From JAAYXS01 sp043820985 (GTDB lineage Bacteria > Planctomycetota > Phycisphaerae > UBA1845 > Fen-1342), in assembly GCA_043820985.1 (NCBI GenBank), contig JBDRDH010000143.1:1-64000 (forward strand): 64,000 nucleotides of DNA, written 5' to 3'. The first letter of the stretch is position 1. Every line of letters starts with the position of its first letter. Below, piece by piece: positions 26,867-34,962 of this stretch. The notes under the pieces were generated by a model, which saw only the letters and a program-made list of their open reading frames with translations, was not told the DNA's origin and searched no databases. The translations under genes and the position numbers were made by a program.

Positions 26867-27916
26867 TTAGACTTCTGTCGGCACTTGAATACTATCCGCG
26901 CTAGTCACTGCTTCACGCTCTAAAAGAGCTAGCGCGATGCTCCGCCGGGTTGACTCGGGCGAACACTGTTCAACCAGATGCTCGCTCATAATACAGGATA
27001 TGAAGTAATCCAGTTCACGCAGATAGCCATTCTCCAAACCACACGTCAGCGTTTCGGGCTCGGATCCTCCCGCGAAAAATTTTACGTCCGCCCCCCCACT
27101 CATTTGCCACGTTAGCGTCCCATGTTCGCCGCAAACCGTAATCGCCATCTCGAATGGCCACGGCGGATTGTAGATCCAGCCCCCCTCCAACAGGGCATAA
27201 GAACCATCAATGAAGCTATAGGTGGCCAGGACATGGTCAATCTGACCAGAGTGGCCGCGCGCACCCCGCGCGTGAATCGTTGCGGGTTTGCCAAGCAGGT
27301 AGTGGATGAAGTCCACATCGTGCACATGCAAATCAAACAGGGCCCCGCCACTCTGGCTGCCATCCATCAACCAGTTCTGGCTGGAATAGTCCGGCGGGCT
27401 GGTAACACGCGTGAGCTTGACGAAGCGAATGGCCCCGATGCGGCCCTCATCAACATATTGCTTGATCAGCGCATATTGCGGCCAGAAGCGAATGCATTGC
27501 GCGATCATCAGCAGCCGGCCACTATTGCATGATGCCTCGATCATGCGATCGCACTCGGCCAGCGTCAGGGCCATCGGCTTTTCACAGATTACATGCTTGC
27601 CAGCCGCCAGCGCCCTGACGGTGATATCGGCGTGTAAGGGTGTCGGTAAGGTGATGGCGACGACATCGACCGCCGGGTTGTCGATTAACTCTTCCACACT
27701 GGTGTACGTGGCCAACACGCTCAGGTCTACCCGCTGTCCGCCCTGAACCGCCAGGTTGCCGGTCTGGCGATCCCACTGACCTTTAAGCAGCCCGGCATCG
27801 CGATCGCAGACTGCGACAATTTTCGCCCGCGGGTGTTCACGTAAGCAGCCATAGTAGGTCTGGCCCATGAACCCCAGCCCACAAATCCCAAACCGCAACC
27901 GCTCCGCACCGCTCAT
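26867..27916 (-). CDS. Gfo/Idh/MocA family oxidoreductase
   Basis: 349 residues. The N-terminal Rossmann fold has GICGLGFMGQTYYG for NAD(P) binding and CDRDAG after the second strand. CEKPMALTLAECDRMI near residue 112 contains the family EKP lysine. The C-terminal alpha/beta domain carries FDLHVHDVDFIHYLLG, where the histidine of HDVD is the usual catalytic or metal-adjacent residue. Such enzymes oxidise sugars, inositols or related polyols with NAD(P). The substrate is not predictable. A related clue is the sugar-isomerase-like gene at the head of the same leftward run. The gene is separated from guaA by 82 bp that are mostly heptamer repeats. Confidence 0.9.
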   Translation of the reverse strand: MSGAERLRFGICGLGFMGQTYYGCLREHPRAKIVAVCDRDAGLLKGQWDRQTGNLAVQGGQRVDLSVLATYTSVEELIDNPAVDVVAITLPTPLHADITVRALAAGKHVICEKPMALTLAECDRMIEASCNSGRLLMIAQCIRFWPQYALIKQYVDEGRIGAIRFVKLTRVTSPPDYSSQNWLMDGSQSGGALFDLHVHDVDFIHYLLGKPATIHARGARGHSGQIDHVLATYSFIDGSYALLEGGWIYNPPWPFEMAITVCGEHGTLTWQMSGGADVKFFAGGSEPETLTCGLENGYLRELDYFISCIMSEHLVEQCSPESTRRSIALALLEREAVTSADSIQVPTEV

Positions 27917-27942
27917 CTGACCACACCTGCTCGGCCGCCTGC

Positions 27943-27995
27943 ACTCTTAACTCTCAACTCTCAACTCTTAACTCTTAACTCTTAACTCTTAACTC
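27943..27995. repeat. ACTCTTA/ACTCTCA heptamer array
   Basis: About seven and a half tandem heptamers (ACTCTTA, with two ACTCTCA variants), placed between guaA and the Gfo/Idh/MocA gene. The reverse complement GAGTTAAGAGTTAAG matches the end of the repeat copy at 39726-39800, so the two belong to one repeat family. Confidence 0.9.
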
Positions 27996-27998
27996 AAG

Positions 27999-29552
27999 TC
28001 ATTGCCACTCAATCGTACTCGGCGGCTTGCTGGAGATGTCATACGCCACACGATTGACGCCCGGGACTTCGTTGATGATGCGATTGCTCACCCAGGCCAA
28101 TACGTCATAATCGATATGCACCCAGTCGGCGGTCATGAAATCGCTGGACTCAACCAGCCGCAGAACAATCAGATTCTGCCCTTCATAAGAGCGCCCGTCA
28201 CCCATCACCCCCACACTGGCTACCGGCACCAACACCGCGAAGGCTTGCGCGATCTTGTGATACCAGCCCGCAACGGTGATCTCCTCCAACAGAATCTCGT
28301 CCGCCGAACGGAGTAATTCCAATCGCTCCGGCGTTACATCGCCAGCGATACGCACTGCCAGACCTGGCCCCGGGAATGGGTGCCGCCAAACCAGATCTTC
28401 CGGCAGACCCAGAGCCAGCCCCACCCGGCGTACCTCGTCCTTGAACAACAGTCGTAAAGGTTCAACCAGCTTGAAGCCCAATTCGGCCGGCAAGGCCCCA
28501 ACATTATGATGCGATTTAATTACCGCCGCATGACCATGAGGCCCATGACCGGATTCGATCACGTCCGGATAGATCGTGCCCTGGGCCAAAAAACGCGCGC
28601 CGGGGATATTAACCGCCTCGTTTTTGAACACTTCGATAAATTCATGCCCGATGATGCGGCGTTTCTCCTGTGGATCGATAATGCCCTCCAGGCGTTCGAG
28701 AAATCGCTCGGAGGCATCCACCACACGCAGATGCATCCCAAAGTGCCCGCGAAAAGTGGCCTCGACCAACTCCGCCTCACGCCGTCGCACCAGGCCATTA
28801 TCCACAAAGATACACACCAGCCGGTCACCGATGGCCCGGTGCACCAGCGCGGCAACCACACTGCTGTCAACGCCGCCGGACAGACCACAGATCACACATT
28901 CTTCCGGACCGACCTGCTCCCGCACCGTCTGAACGGCACCTTTAATAACGTCCTCGACTTTCCAGTCGCCGCGACAGCCGCAAATGTCATAAAGAAAATT
29001 GCGGACAATCTGCGAACCCTGCGGCGTGTGGGTAACCTCGGGGTGAAATTGAACACCGAATACCTGACGTGTCCGGTGGCGTACGGCGGCGATCGAACAG
29101 TTCTTCGTATGCGCCAGGCTCTCGAAGCAGTCAGCCACCCGCGTGACCACATCACCATGGCTCATCCAAACGGAAATTCCCACCGGCAGATGCGCGAGAA
29201 TTCCCTCCGAACGCCGCAGATGCATGTGGACACGGCCGTACTCGCTGCTCTTACCCGCGGCGATATGACCACCGAGCACTTCACAAGCCACATGCATTCC
29301 GTAGCAAATCCCCAGCACCGGGATGTCCAGATCGAAGACCGCGGGATCACACGTGGGCGCCTCGTGCTCGTAGACACTGGCTGGACCACCCGAGAGGATT
29401 ATCCCCCGCAAGCCCAGTTCACGCAGTTTGGCGGCGGGAGTGTCGGGAGCCAGCAGTTCACTATAGACATGATTCTCACGCACCCGGCGAGCGATAAGCT
29501 GCGAGTACTGACTACCGAAATCGAGAATGGCAATGGTTTCACGGGATTTCAT
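27999..29552 (-). CDS. guaA: GMP synthase (glutamine-hydrolysing)
   Basis: 517 residues, the normal length for the two-domain enzyme that converts XMP, glutamine and ATP to GMP. The N-terminal class I glutamine amidotransferase has ILDFGSQYSQLIARRVRE, GIILSGGPASVYE, the nucleophile elbow LGICYGMH (Cys near 83) and GVQFHPEVTHT for the His/Glu. The PP-loop ATP pyrophosphatase begins near 221 with GLSGGVDSSVVAAL. The C-terminal dimerisation domain ends with YDISSKPPSTIEWQ, the near-invariant terminus. The gene lies 31 bp downstream of a methyltransferase gene in a leftward cluster, which is probably co-transcription without pathway logic. Confidence 0.97.
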   Translation of the reverse strand: MKSRETIAILDFGSQYSQLIARRVRENHVYSELLAPDTPAAKLRELGLRGIILSGGPASVYEHEAPTCDPAVFDLDIPVLGICYGMHVACEVLGGHIAAGKSSEYGRVHMHLRRSEGILAHLPVGISVWMSHGDVVTRVADCFESLAHTKNCSIAAVRHRTRQVFGVQFHPEVTHTPQGSQIVRNFLYDICGCRGDWKVEDVIKGAVQTVREQVGPEECVICGLSGGVDSSVVAALVHRAIGDRLVCIFVDNGLVRRREAELVEATFRGHFGMHLRVVDASERFLERLEGIIDPQEKRRIIGHEFIEVFKNEAVNIPGARFLAQGTIYPDVIESGHGPHGHAAVIKSHHNVGALPAELGFKLVEPLRLLFKDEVRRVGLALGLPEDLVWRHPFPGPGLAVRIAGDVTPERLELLRSADEILLEEITVAGWYHKIAQAFAVLVPVASVGVMGDGRSYEGQNLIVLRLVESSDFMTADWVHIDYDVLAWVSNRIINEVPGVNRVAYDISSKPPSTIEWQ

Positions 29553-29583
29553 GGCGCAGACATAACGCGCGGTAGCTGCGCGG

Positions 29584-30498
29584 TCAATCCGTTGTTGGTG
29601 GCTTTCGTTGCGCCGCGCGCTGCCGGCTTTCTACCAATAGTGCCACCCGGCGAATATGCTCCGGGTTGCTGCCGCAACAGCCGCCGATGATGTTCGCCCC
29701 GGCGTCGAGCAAAGTCGGCACATAACTCGCGAACTCCTCCGGTGTCTGTTTCCACACCGCCCGGCCATCTTCCAGCTCGGGCAGGCCGGCGTTCGGCTTG
29801 ACCCACAGCGGCAGTTCAGTCGCGCCACGCAAGGCCACCACGATCGGGAGGAACGTGCTGATACCGGAGCCACAATTACAGCCGACAATATCAGCCCCCG
29901 CGTCATCCAGCGCGGCGGCGCAGTCTTCCGCCGGCGCGCCCATCATCGTCCGCGTACGCTGGGCGCCAGAATCGAATGACATGCTGGCAATGACCGGCAA
30001 GCCGCTGGCGTCCCGGACAGCTTGCAGCGCGACCAGGATCTCCGTCAACTCGGAGAAGGTCTCTAGTACAATCGCATCAACTCCACCGCTGGCTAATGCT
30101 TCCGCCTGCTCGGCAAACATTGGGCGAAGTCGGTCCTCCGTGGTTTCACCAACCGCCAGGATCTTGCCGCTCGGCCCGATCGAACCGACCACGATCACAT
30201 CCCGGTCGCCCACCACCGACCGCGCCAATTCCGCGCCGACGCGGTTGACCTCCCCGACATCAGCTTCCCGCCCGCGCCTCTCGAAGAGCAGGCGGTTGGC
30301 GGAAAAGGTATTCGTCGTGAGAAATTGCGCGCCGGCCTCAATGTACGCGCGCCCCAGCTCCATGACCGTCTCGGCGTGTGTCAGGTTGGCCAGCTCCGCG
30401 GGGACATCGGTGGGAACACCACGGGCCTGCAACTGTGTCGACCAGCCCCCGTCCGCCACCGCCACACTATTCTTGAACGTCTGTGCATCAAGCTTCAT
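29584..30498 (-). CDS. Homocysteine S-methyltransferase family protein
   Basis: 304 residues from the ATG at 30496-30498, which follows GGGAAG. The protein matches the zinc-dependent homocysteine methyltransferase barrel: DGGWSTQLQARG at the start, ANLTHAETVMELGRAYIEAG, NTFSANRL, GCNCGSG near 206 and IIGGCCGSNPEHI near 270. The Cys of the first motif and the CC of the second are the zinc ligands. These enzymes transfer a methyl group from betaine, S-methylmethionine or methyl-folate/cobalamin to homocysteine. With no cobalamin domain it is a stand-alone type. It starts 5 bp after the stop of the TIM-barrel gene, so the two are translationally close. Confidence 0.88.
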   Translation of the reverse strand: MKLDAQTFKNSVAVADGGWSTQLQARGVPTDVPAELANLTHAETVMELGRAYIEAGAQFLTTNTFSANRLLFERRGREADVGEVNRVGAELARSVVGDRDVIVVGSIGPSGKILAVGETTEDRLRPMFAEQAEALASGGVDAIVLETFSELTEILVALQAVRDASGLPVIASMSFDSGAQRTRTMMGAPAEDCAAALDDAGADIVGCNCGSGISTFLPIVVALRGATELPLWVKPNAGLPELEDGRAVWKQTPEEFASYVPTLLDAGANIIGGCCGSNPEHIRRVALLVESRQRAAQRKPPTTD

Positions 30499-30503
30499 GC
30501 TGT

Positions 30504-31331
30504 TTACTTCCCGTCGGGTACCTGATCCATCAACTCCTTCAGCCGCTGGCACACCTCCGCCGGTTCGCCAGGCCCCTCATATGTCAGCGGTCCCTGATAT
30601 CTCACCGCGCGCAGAGCCGTGAAAACGGCCGTCCAATCCACACTGCCAGTTCCCAAGGCACATCCACCACCCCTGCCCGGCTGGCTCAGGTCATAGTCTT
30701 TCACATGCACGCGCGCGATGCGCCGGCTCAAGGTCGTTATCCAATCCCGCGGATAGCCATACGCCAACACATTACCTACATCCAAGTATACGCCCACATA
30801 GGGCGAGTTGACCTGGTCGATCAGGTCACACATCTCCAACGGCGATAGCAGGAAGCGGTTATGCACGTTCTCAATCGCCAGTGTCACCCCCAGGGCTTCC
30901 GCGTCATGTCGCAGGATCAGCAGAGCCTCCAGCGTACGATACCAGGCATCGGCGTAGGTCACGCGCTGCTGCAACTCACTGACAGCACCAACCACGGCCG
31001 GGACAACCAGGATCGCCTCGGCACCACATGCGGCCGCCCGCTCCAGCATGCGCCGGCTTATGTCCACGGCCTGTTGCCTGTCAACCACATCCGGCGAGGC
31101 ATAATTGCAGTCCCAGAACACTGCCGTCGCTAGAGAGGTAATACGTATGTTGATATCCGCGGCAAGTGTGCGTATATCCTCGAACGTGGTGATTGGCGTG
31201 TCCCAGCCAAGCCCTTCGTCGGCAGCCAAGACAAGTTCGATTCCGGCAAAACCGGCGGAAGCCGCCGCGGCCAACTGCTCGGCAGGTGAGAGTTGTTGTG
31301 TAAATGTCCAGGCATTGAGCGCTGGATACAA
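30504..31331 (-). CDS. Sugar phosphate isomerase/epimerase-like TIM barrel
   Basis: 275 residues if translation begins at the TTG at 31329-31331, which follows AGGGAG and gives the usual family opening LYPALNAWTF. Upstream in-frame codons lack family similarity. The xylose-isomerase-like barrel is shown by AAASAGFAGIELVLAADEG, LVVPAVVG, LAIENVHNRFLLSP, VYLDVGNVLAYGYP and RIARVHVKDYDLS. The glutamate, aspartate and histidine in these strands are the metal ligands of the family. The SVDWTAVFTALRAVRYQGPL segment near the end is also typical. It is the first gene of the leftward run containing guaA and a Gfo/Idh/MocA dehydrogenase, a pair often joined in polyol catabolism. The exact substrate is unknown. 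Confidence 0.85.
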   Translation of the reverse strand: MYPALNAWTFTQQLSPAEQLAAAASAGFAGIELVLAADEGLGWDTPITTFEDIRTLAADINIRITSLATAVFWDCNYASPDVVDRQQAVDISRRMLERAAACGAEAILVVPAVVGAVSELQQRVTYADAWYRTLEALLILRHDAEALGVTLAIENVHNRFLLSPLEMCDLIDQVNSPYVGVYLDVGNVLAYGYPRDWITTLSRRIARVHVKDYDLSQPGRGGGCALGTGSVDWTAVFTALRAVRYQGPLTYEGPGEPAEVCQRLKELMDQVPDGK

Positions 31332-31421
31332 AAGCGTCTCCCTGTGTCTAATATGGCCCAGGCACGCCAGCCAATAGTAGTATGGTTGAACCGAGCTTGA
31401 GACATTATCCGGCAACTGGTA

Positions 31422-31461
31422 AGAAAAAAACAAGGCCGGCCACCACGAGGGTGACCGGCCT
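31422..31461 (-). terminator. Intrinsic terminator of the candidate RNA
   Basis: The stem pairs AGGCCGGCCACC (31433-31444) with GGTGACCGGCCT (31450-31461), with one mismatch in 12 bp and a 5-base loop. On the minus strand it is followed by TTGTTTTTTTCTT. It points away from the arginine decarboxylase gene and towards the TIM-barrel isomerase gene. Confidence 0.85.
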
Positions 31462-31650
31462 GACCTGGTAGTGCTTCTTTCCACCCCACGGAAGGCACCG
31501 CGGGATTAAGGCTCCCATTCAGGTCGCTGTCGGTCCCTGGCCGACATTTAGCTCCGCCATTCAAAGTGTCCAAAATGATCTCGACAAAACCAAATACTCT
31601 CCCGGTTCCCACTGCTTTTTGCTCGAATCCGTTGATTCCCACGCCTCAGG
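31422..31650 (-). ncRNA. Candidate structured RNA, possibly 6S-like
   Basis: A leftward region of about 225 bases ends in a textbook terminator but contains no plausible protein. A TTATAG (on the minus strand, about 31656-31661) could be a -10 element. The transcript would have several local stems, for example GTCGG..CCGAC and CTTCC..GGAAAG. It also contains GGGAGCCTTAATCCC, which recalls the GAAGCCUUAAAAC segment of 6S RNA. The size fits a 6S RNA too. I have no alignment, so the family name is only a suggestion. The alternative is an untranslated leader or an unrelated small RNA. Confidence 0.35.
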
Positions 31651-31754
31651 TTCTATAATCGCCGCCCTTCCAGCGTGCACGGCTGCCTAGCGCGGCCTTA
31701 CAGCTTATAGCCAGGCGCCGGGCCGATCGGCGGTTTTGCCTGAAGGAGGTCTGA

Positions 31755-32309
31755 ATGACGACAATGGTCCCCAAGCGTGTTTTTTTCACGCGCGGCGTCG
31801 GAAAACACCCGCGCAACCTCGAGTCTTTCGAGGCGGCCTTACGAAACGCCCGGATCGCGCATTTCAACCTGGTGAAAGTCTCCAGCATTTATCCCCCAGG
31901 GTGCAAGATCGTGTCACGTCGGGTTGGAATATCCAACATGGTTCCTGGCCAGATTGTGTATTGCGTGATGGCCGAGGCCCGCACCAACGAACCCAATCGT
32001 CTGGTTTCCGCCGGTGTGGGCCTGGCGGTACCCGCCCGAGGCGAGCGCTACGGTTACATCTCCGAGCATCACGGGTATGGCATGACCGTGCGTAAGACCG
32101 CCGACTTTGTCGAGGATATGGCCGCCAGCATGCTGGCCGAGACGCTGGGGATCGAGTTCAACATCGACGACGACTACGACGAGCGCCGTGAGGTTTACCG
32201 CATGAGCGGTCAGATCGTGCATTCCCGCGCCACCGTCCAAACCGCCGAGGGCGATAAGAACGGTCGTTGGACCACCGTGGTTGCCGCGGCCGTTTTCCTC
32301 TTCGACTAG
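31755..32309 (+). CDS. Pyruvoyl-dependent arginine decarboxylase
   Basis: 184 residues with GAAGGAGG before the ATG. The enzyme converts arginine to agmatine. It is made as a proenzyme that cleaves itself to create a pyruvoyl group. The cleavage site is visible as KVSSIYPPGC at residues 41-50, with cleavage expected between Ser43 and Ser44. Further family motifs are GVGLAVPARGERYGYISEHH and AASMLAETLG. This type was first known from archaea such as Methanocaldococcus and from chlamydiae, and it is also found in planctomycete-related bacteria. Five bases after its stop the agmatinase gene begins, so the two form a short arginine-agmatine-putrescine operon. I assign no symbol because naming differs between groups. 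Confidence 0.92.
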   Translation: MTTMVPKRVFFTRGVGKHPRNLESFEAALRNARIAHFNLVKVSSIYPPGCKIVSRRVGISNMVPGQIVYCVMAEARTNEPNRLVSAGVGLAVPARGERYGYISEHHGYGMTVRKTADFVEDMAASMLAETLGIEFNIDDDYDERREVYRMSGQIVHSRATVQTAEGDKNGRWTTVVAAAVFLFD

Positions 32310-32314
32310 ATCCC

Positions 32315-33217
32315 GTGAAAACCAACGGTGTCACCAGGTACTCAACCGTGGCCAAGAGCACACCAGACAACTTCCTGGGCCTGGATGCCCAACAGGCCGC
32401 ATACGCCACTGCCCGCTTCGCGGTCTTACCGGTACCCTATGATGCCACCACCAGTTACGGCACGGGCACGCGCGACGGGCCCCGCGCTATAATCACAGCC
32501 TCGCAGCAGGTGGAGTTGTACGATCCTGAACTGGGTCATGTTGTGCCTCGTGAGGGGCTGGCCACCTTGCAGCCGCTCGATCCCGACGCGCGCGGTCCGG
32601 ATATGATGCTCAAACGCATCTATTCAACCGCCCGGCGTATCGTTCAGGATGGTAAGTTCCTGATCACGCTGGGCGGCGAACACAGCATAACCACTCCTCT
32701 GGTCCGCGCCGTGCGCACGAAATACCAGGATCTTACCGTCCTGCAAATAGACGCCCATGCCGACTTGCATGCTAAATACCACGACTCGCCAGACAGCCAT
32801 GCCTGCGTCATGCGACGAATCCACGAGCTCGGGGTACCAGCCGTGGGTGTGGGTATCCGTAGTTTCTCAGCCTCGGAAGCCCGCTTTATCAGAACACACA
32901 AGCTACCCATCTTCTCCGCGCATACTTGCCACGAATCTCCTGATTGGATCGCTGACGTTCTGCCCAGACTCGGGCCGAACGTTTACGTGACCATCGACAT
33001 CGACGGCTTCGACCCGTCCATCGCGCCCGGTACGGGAACCCCCGAGCCGGGCGGATTAGACTGGTACCAGGTCACCAACCTGCTGGCGGCCGTCGCGCGC
33101 CAGCGGCGGATCGTCGCCACCGACCTTGTGGAAGTCCGTCCGTTCCCTCCCGCCAATGTGACCGAATTCCTGGCAGCCCGTCTGCTGCACCGTCTTATCG
33201 CGCTAGTGTCGGCTTGA
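32315..33217 (+). CDS. speB: Agmatinase (ureohydrolase family)
   Basis: About 300 residues from the GTG at 32315, five bases after the decarboxylase stop; a GTG at 32348 is an alternative. Agmatinase hydrolyses agmatine to putrescine and urea with a binuclear manganese centre. The metal motifs are GGEHSITTPLVRA, QIDAHADLHAKY and TIDIDGFDPSIAPGTGTPEPGG, all intact. The N-terminus carries LPVPYDATTSYGTGTRDGP, also typical. ATDLVEVRPFPPANVTEF closes the protein. With the pyruvoyl arginine decarboxylase upstream it gives a two-step path to putrescine. The last stages (spermidine synthesis) are not in the window. Arginase-like activity is less likely given the neighbour. Confidence 0.92.
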   Translation: MKTNGVTRYSTVAKSTPDNFLGLDAQQAAYATARFAVLPVPYDATTSYGTGTRDGPRAIITASQQVELYDPELGHVVPREGLATLQPLDPDARGPDMMLKRIYSTARRIVQDGKFLITLGGEHSITTPLVRAVRTKYQDLTVLQIDAHADLHAKYHDSPDSHACVMRRIHELGVPAVGVGIRSFSASEARFIRTHKLPIFSAHTCHESPDWIADVLPRLGPNVYVTIDIDGFDPSIAPGTGTPEPGGLDWYQVTNLLAAVARQRRIVATDLVEVRPFPPANVTEFLAARLLHRLIALVSA

Positions 33218-33411
33218 AAACCGGCACCTGCCAGGGATCACGAAGTGACACATCATCCGTAACTGGCTTGCTGACATGTTGTTACAGCAGCTTCTATCCA
33301 GTTGAACTGAATACCCGCGCGGCAAAACAAGTTGCCTCTTAAACACACCGATTGGAATCAATAACGGGCTACTTGATATTGATGCCGTCCCGGAATGTAC
33401 GAGGAATGGGC

Positions 33412-34818
33412 ATGCCGCGACCACACGTTCAGGTGATTATGGCGGATGATCAATTGCCCGCTGGACTGCGCGAGGCGATACGCCGCTGTGGAGTCTCGAC
33501 CAGCTTCCGCCCCCTGACCGCCGCTTTACACAACAACACGATAATCAATGCCGATGCCATCATTGTCGTCGTGCCGGATGATCACCGCCCACTGATGCAC
33601 TCGCTGCGTGTGCTGCTGGATCGGCTGGCGGATAGACCGCGCGCGACCCTGATACTTAAGAGCACTGGCGGACTCGTGCCGAGACTGACCCACCCGCAGA
33701 CCGTCCCGGTCACGTTCGGCTGCGGTCTTGATCCGGATGAGTTGACGGCGCGTCTGGCCACGATGCTGGAAGTGCGCGAATCACTGGATTACCTGCACCG
33801 CGGTATGACCGCCAAACAGTCCAGCGAGGAATCAACCACCAAACGCTATATGAACCAACTGCACCTGGCCAGCCAGGTGCAGCGCGAGTTCATACCCCAC
33901 AAATTGCCAACCTTTCCCGGGATTTCCTTCTCCACACTTTTCCGGCCACTGGATTACGTCTCCGGAGATATCTACGACATCCACCGCCTTGACGAGAGTC
34001 ATATTGCCATTGCCTTGGCGGACGCCACTGGCCATGGCATCCCGGCCGCCCTGCTCACGGTCTTCATCAAGCGCGCCCTGCGTGGCAAGGAAATCCACAA
34101 TGGGAATTACCGACTTTTGCAGCCTGATGAAGTGCTGCACAACCTGAACGAGGAACTGCTCGAAACCAACTTATCCGAGTGCCAGTTCGTCGCCGTCACC
34201 TATGCCCTGCTGAATACCAGAACACACGAATTACGCCTGGCACGCGGCGGCGCGCCATACCCAATCCTCCGGCGGGCCAATGGCCAGCTTGAGTTGTTGC
34301 AACCAGCCGGTGGGATCGTCGGGGTTTTGCCGGAGACTCAGTTTGACGTCGTGAATCTGCAACTCGAACCGGGCGACGATCTGGTGATCTACTCGGATGG
34401 CGTCGAGCGCGTCATCGCGCCGCAGCTACCCGCACGGGAACTGGCCGAGGCTTTTACCCGGGCCGCGGAGTTTGTCTCGAAATACGACCAGCCCGCGCGG
34501 GCACACCCGATTGAACCACTAGACACTCTTCCAGCATCCTCAAACCAGGCTTGTGAGACCTGGTCGAGTAGCGGCACAACCGCTGTCGCGGCACCACCCC
34601 GGCACCACACCGCGGTACTTCCAAAGCACGGCAGTCCGGCCAGAACCGCACTTACAACCCCCGAGACCATCCTGTCAGGCTCAACCTGGAGTACGATTCT
34701 AAGCCAGGAAGGCCCAGCAATGGCCTTCCAGCAGCTCAATCTGCGTTTCGAGATGCTCAGACGCATCGGCTGCCCGCTGGATGACCTGACCGCCTTGGCG
34801 CTACACATAGATTCCTGA
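33412..34818 (+). CDS. SpoIIE/PP2C-type serine phosphatase
   Basis: 468 residues from the ATG at 33412 (GAGGAATGGGC upstream; an ATG two codons earlier is equally possible). The N-terminal 110 residues look like a degenerate receiver-type domain (ADAIIVVVPDDHRPLMHSLR). A short helical linker (MNQLHLASQVQREFIPHKLP) leads to the PPM/SpoIIE domain. That domain has SGDIYDIHRLDESHIAIALADATGHGIPAALLT with the metal-binding aspartates, and later GDDLVIYSDGVERV. A low-complexity Ser/Thr/Pro insertion of about 75 residues (385-460) splits the last conserved DDLTALALHI from the rest of the domain. Such phosphatases usually act in partner-switching with anti-anti-sigma factors, but none is adjacent. It is probably monocistronic. 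Confidence 0.87.
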   Translation: MPRPHVQVIMADDQLPAGLREAIRRCGVSTSFRPLTAALHNNTIINADAIIVVVPDDHRPLMHSLRVLLDRLADRPRATLILKSTGGLVPRLTHPQTVPVTFGCGLDPDELTARLATMLEVRESLDYLHRGMTAKQSSEESTTKRYMNQLHLASQVQREFIPHKLPTFPGISFSTLFRPLDYVSGDIYDIHRLDESHIAIALADATGHGIPAALLTVFIKRALRGKEIHNGNYRLLQPDEVLHNLNEELLETNLSECQFVAVTYALLNTRTHELRLARGGAPYPILRRANGQLELLQPAGGIVGVLPETQFDVVNLQLEPGDDLVIYSDGVERVIAPQLPARELAEAFTRAAEFVSKYDQPARAHPIEPLDTLPASSNQACETWSSSGTTAVAAPPRHHTAVLPKHGSPARTALTTPETILSGSTWSTILSQEGPAMAFQQLNLRFEMLRRIGCPLDDLTALALHIDS

Positions 34819-34962
34819 TATCCAAATAACAATTCCAGAATTCCGATAACCAAGCCTGTCAGGACCAGTCTACACATTCATACGACCATCTGAGTACCGA
34901 CGGTGGCATATCCCGCCATCCAATGGTAACCTCCCGGCCTGCCAGAGAAGGAGGTCTCTTGT

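Larger units (their letters stand above)
31332..31754. other. Intergenic region holding a candidate RNA
   Basis: This 423-base divergent gap has no convincing protein gene. It holds the intrinsic terminator and candidate RNA listed separately, both on the minus strand. The plus-strand leader of the arginine decarboxylase gene (31681-31754) is GC-rich and ends in GAAGGAGG. Confidence 0.5.

Noticed and set aside
28506..29690. A 394-codon rightward frame
   Set aside because: It is antisense to guaA, whose identity is certain.
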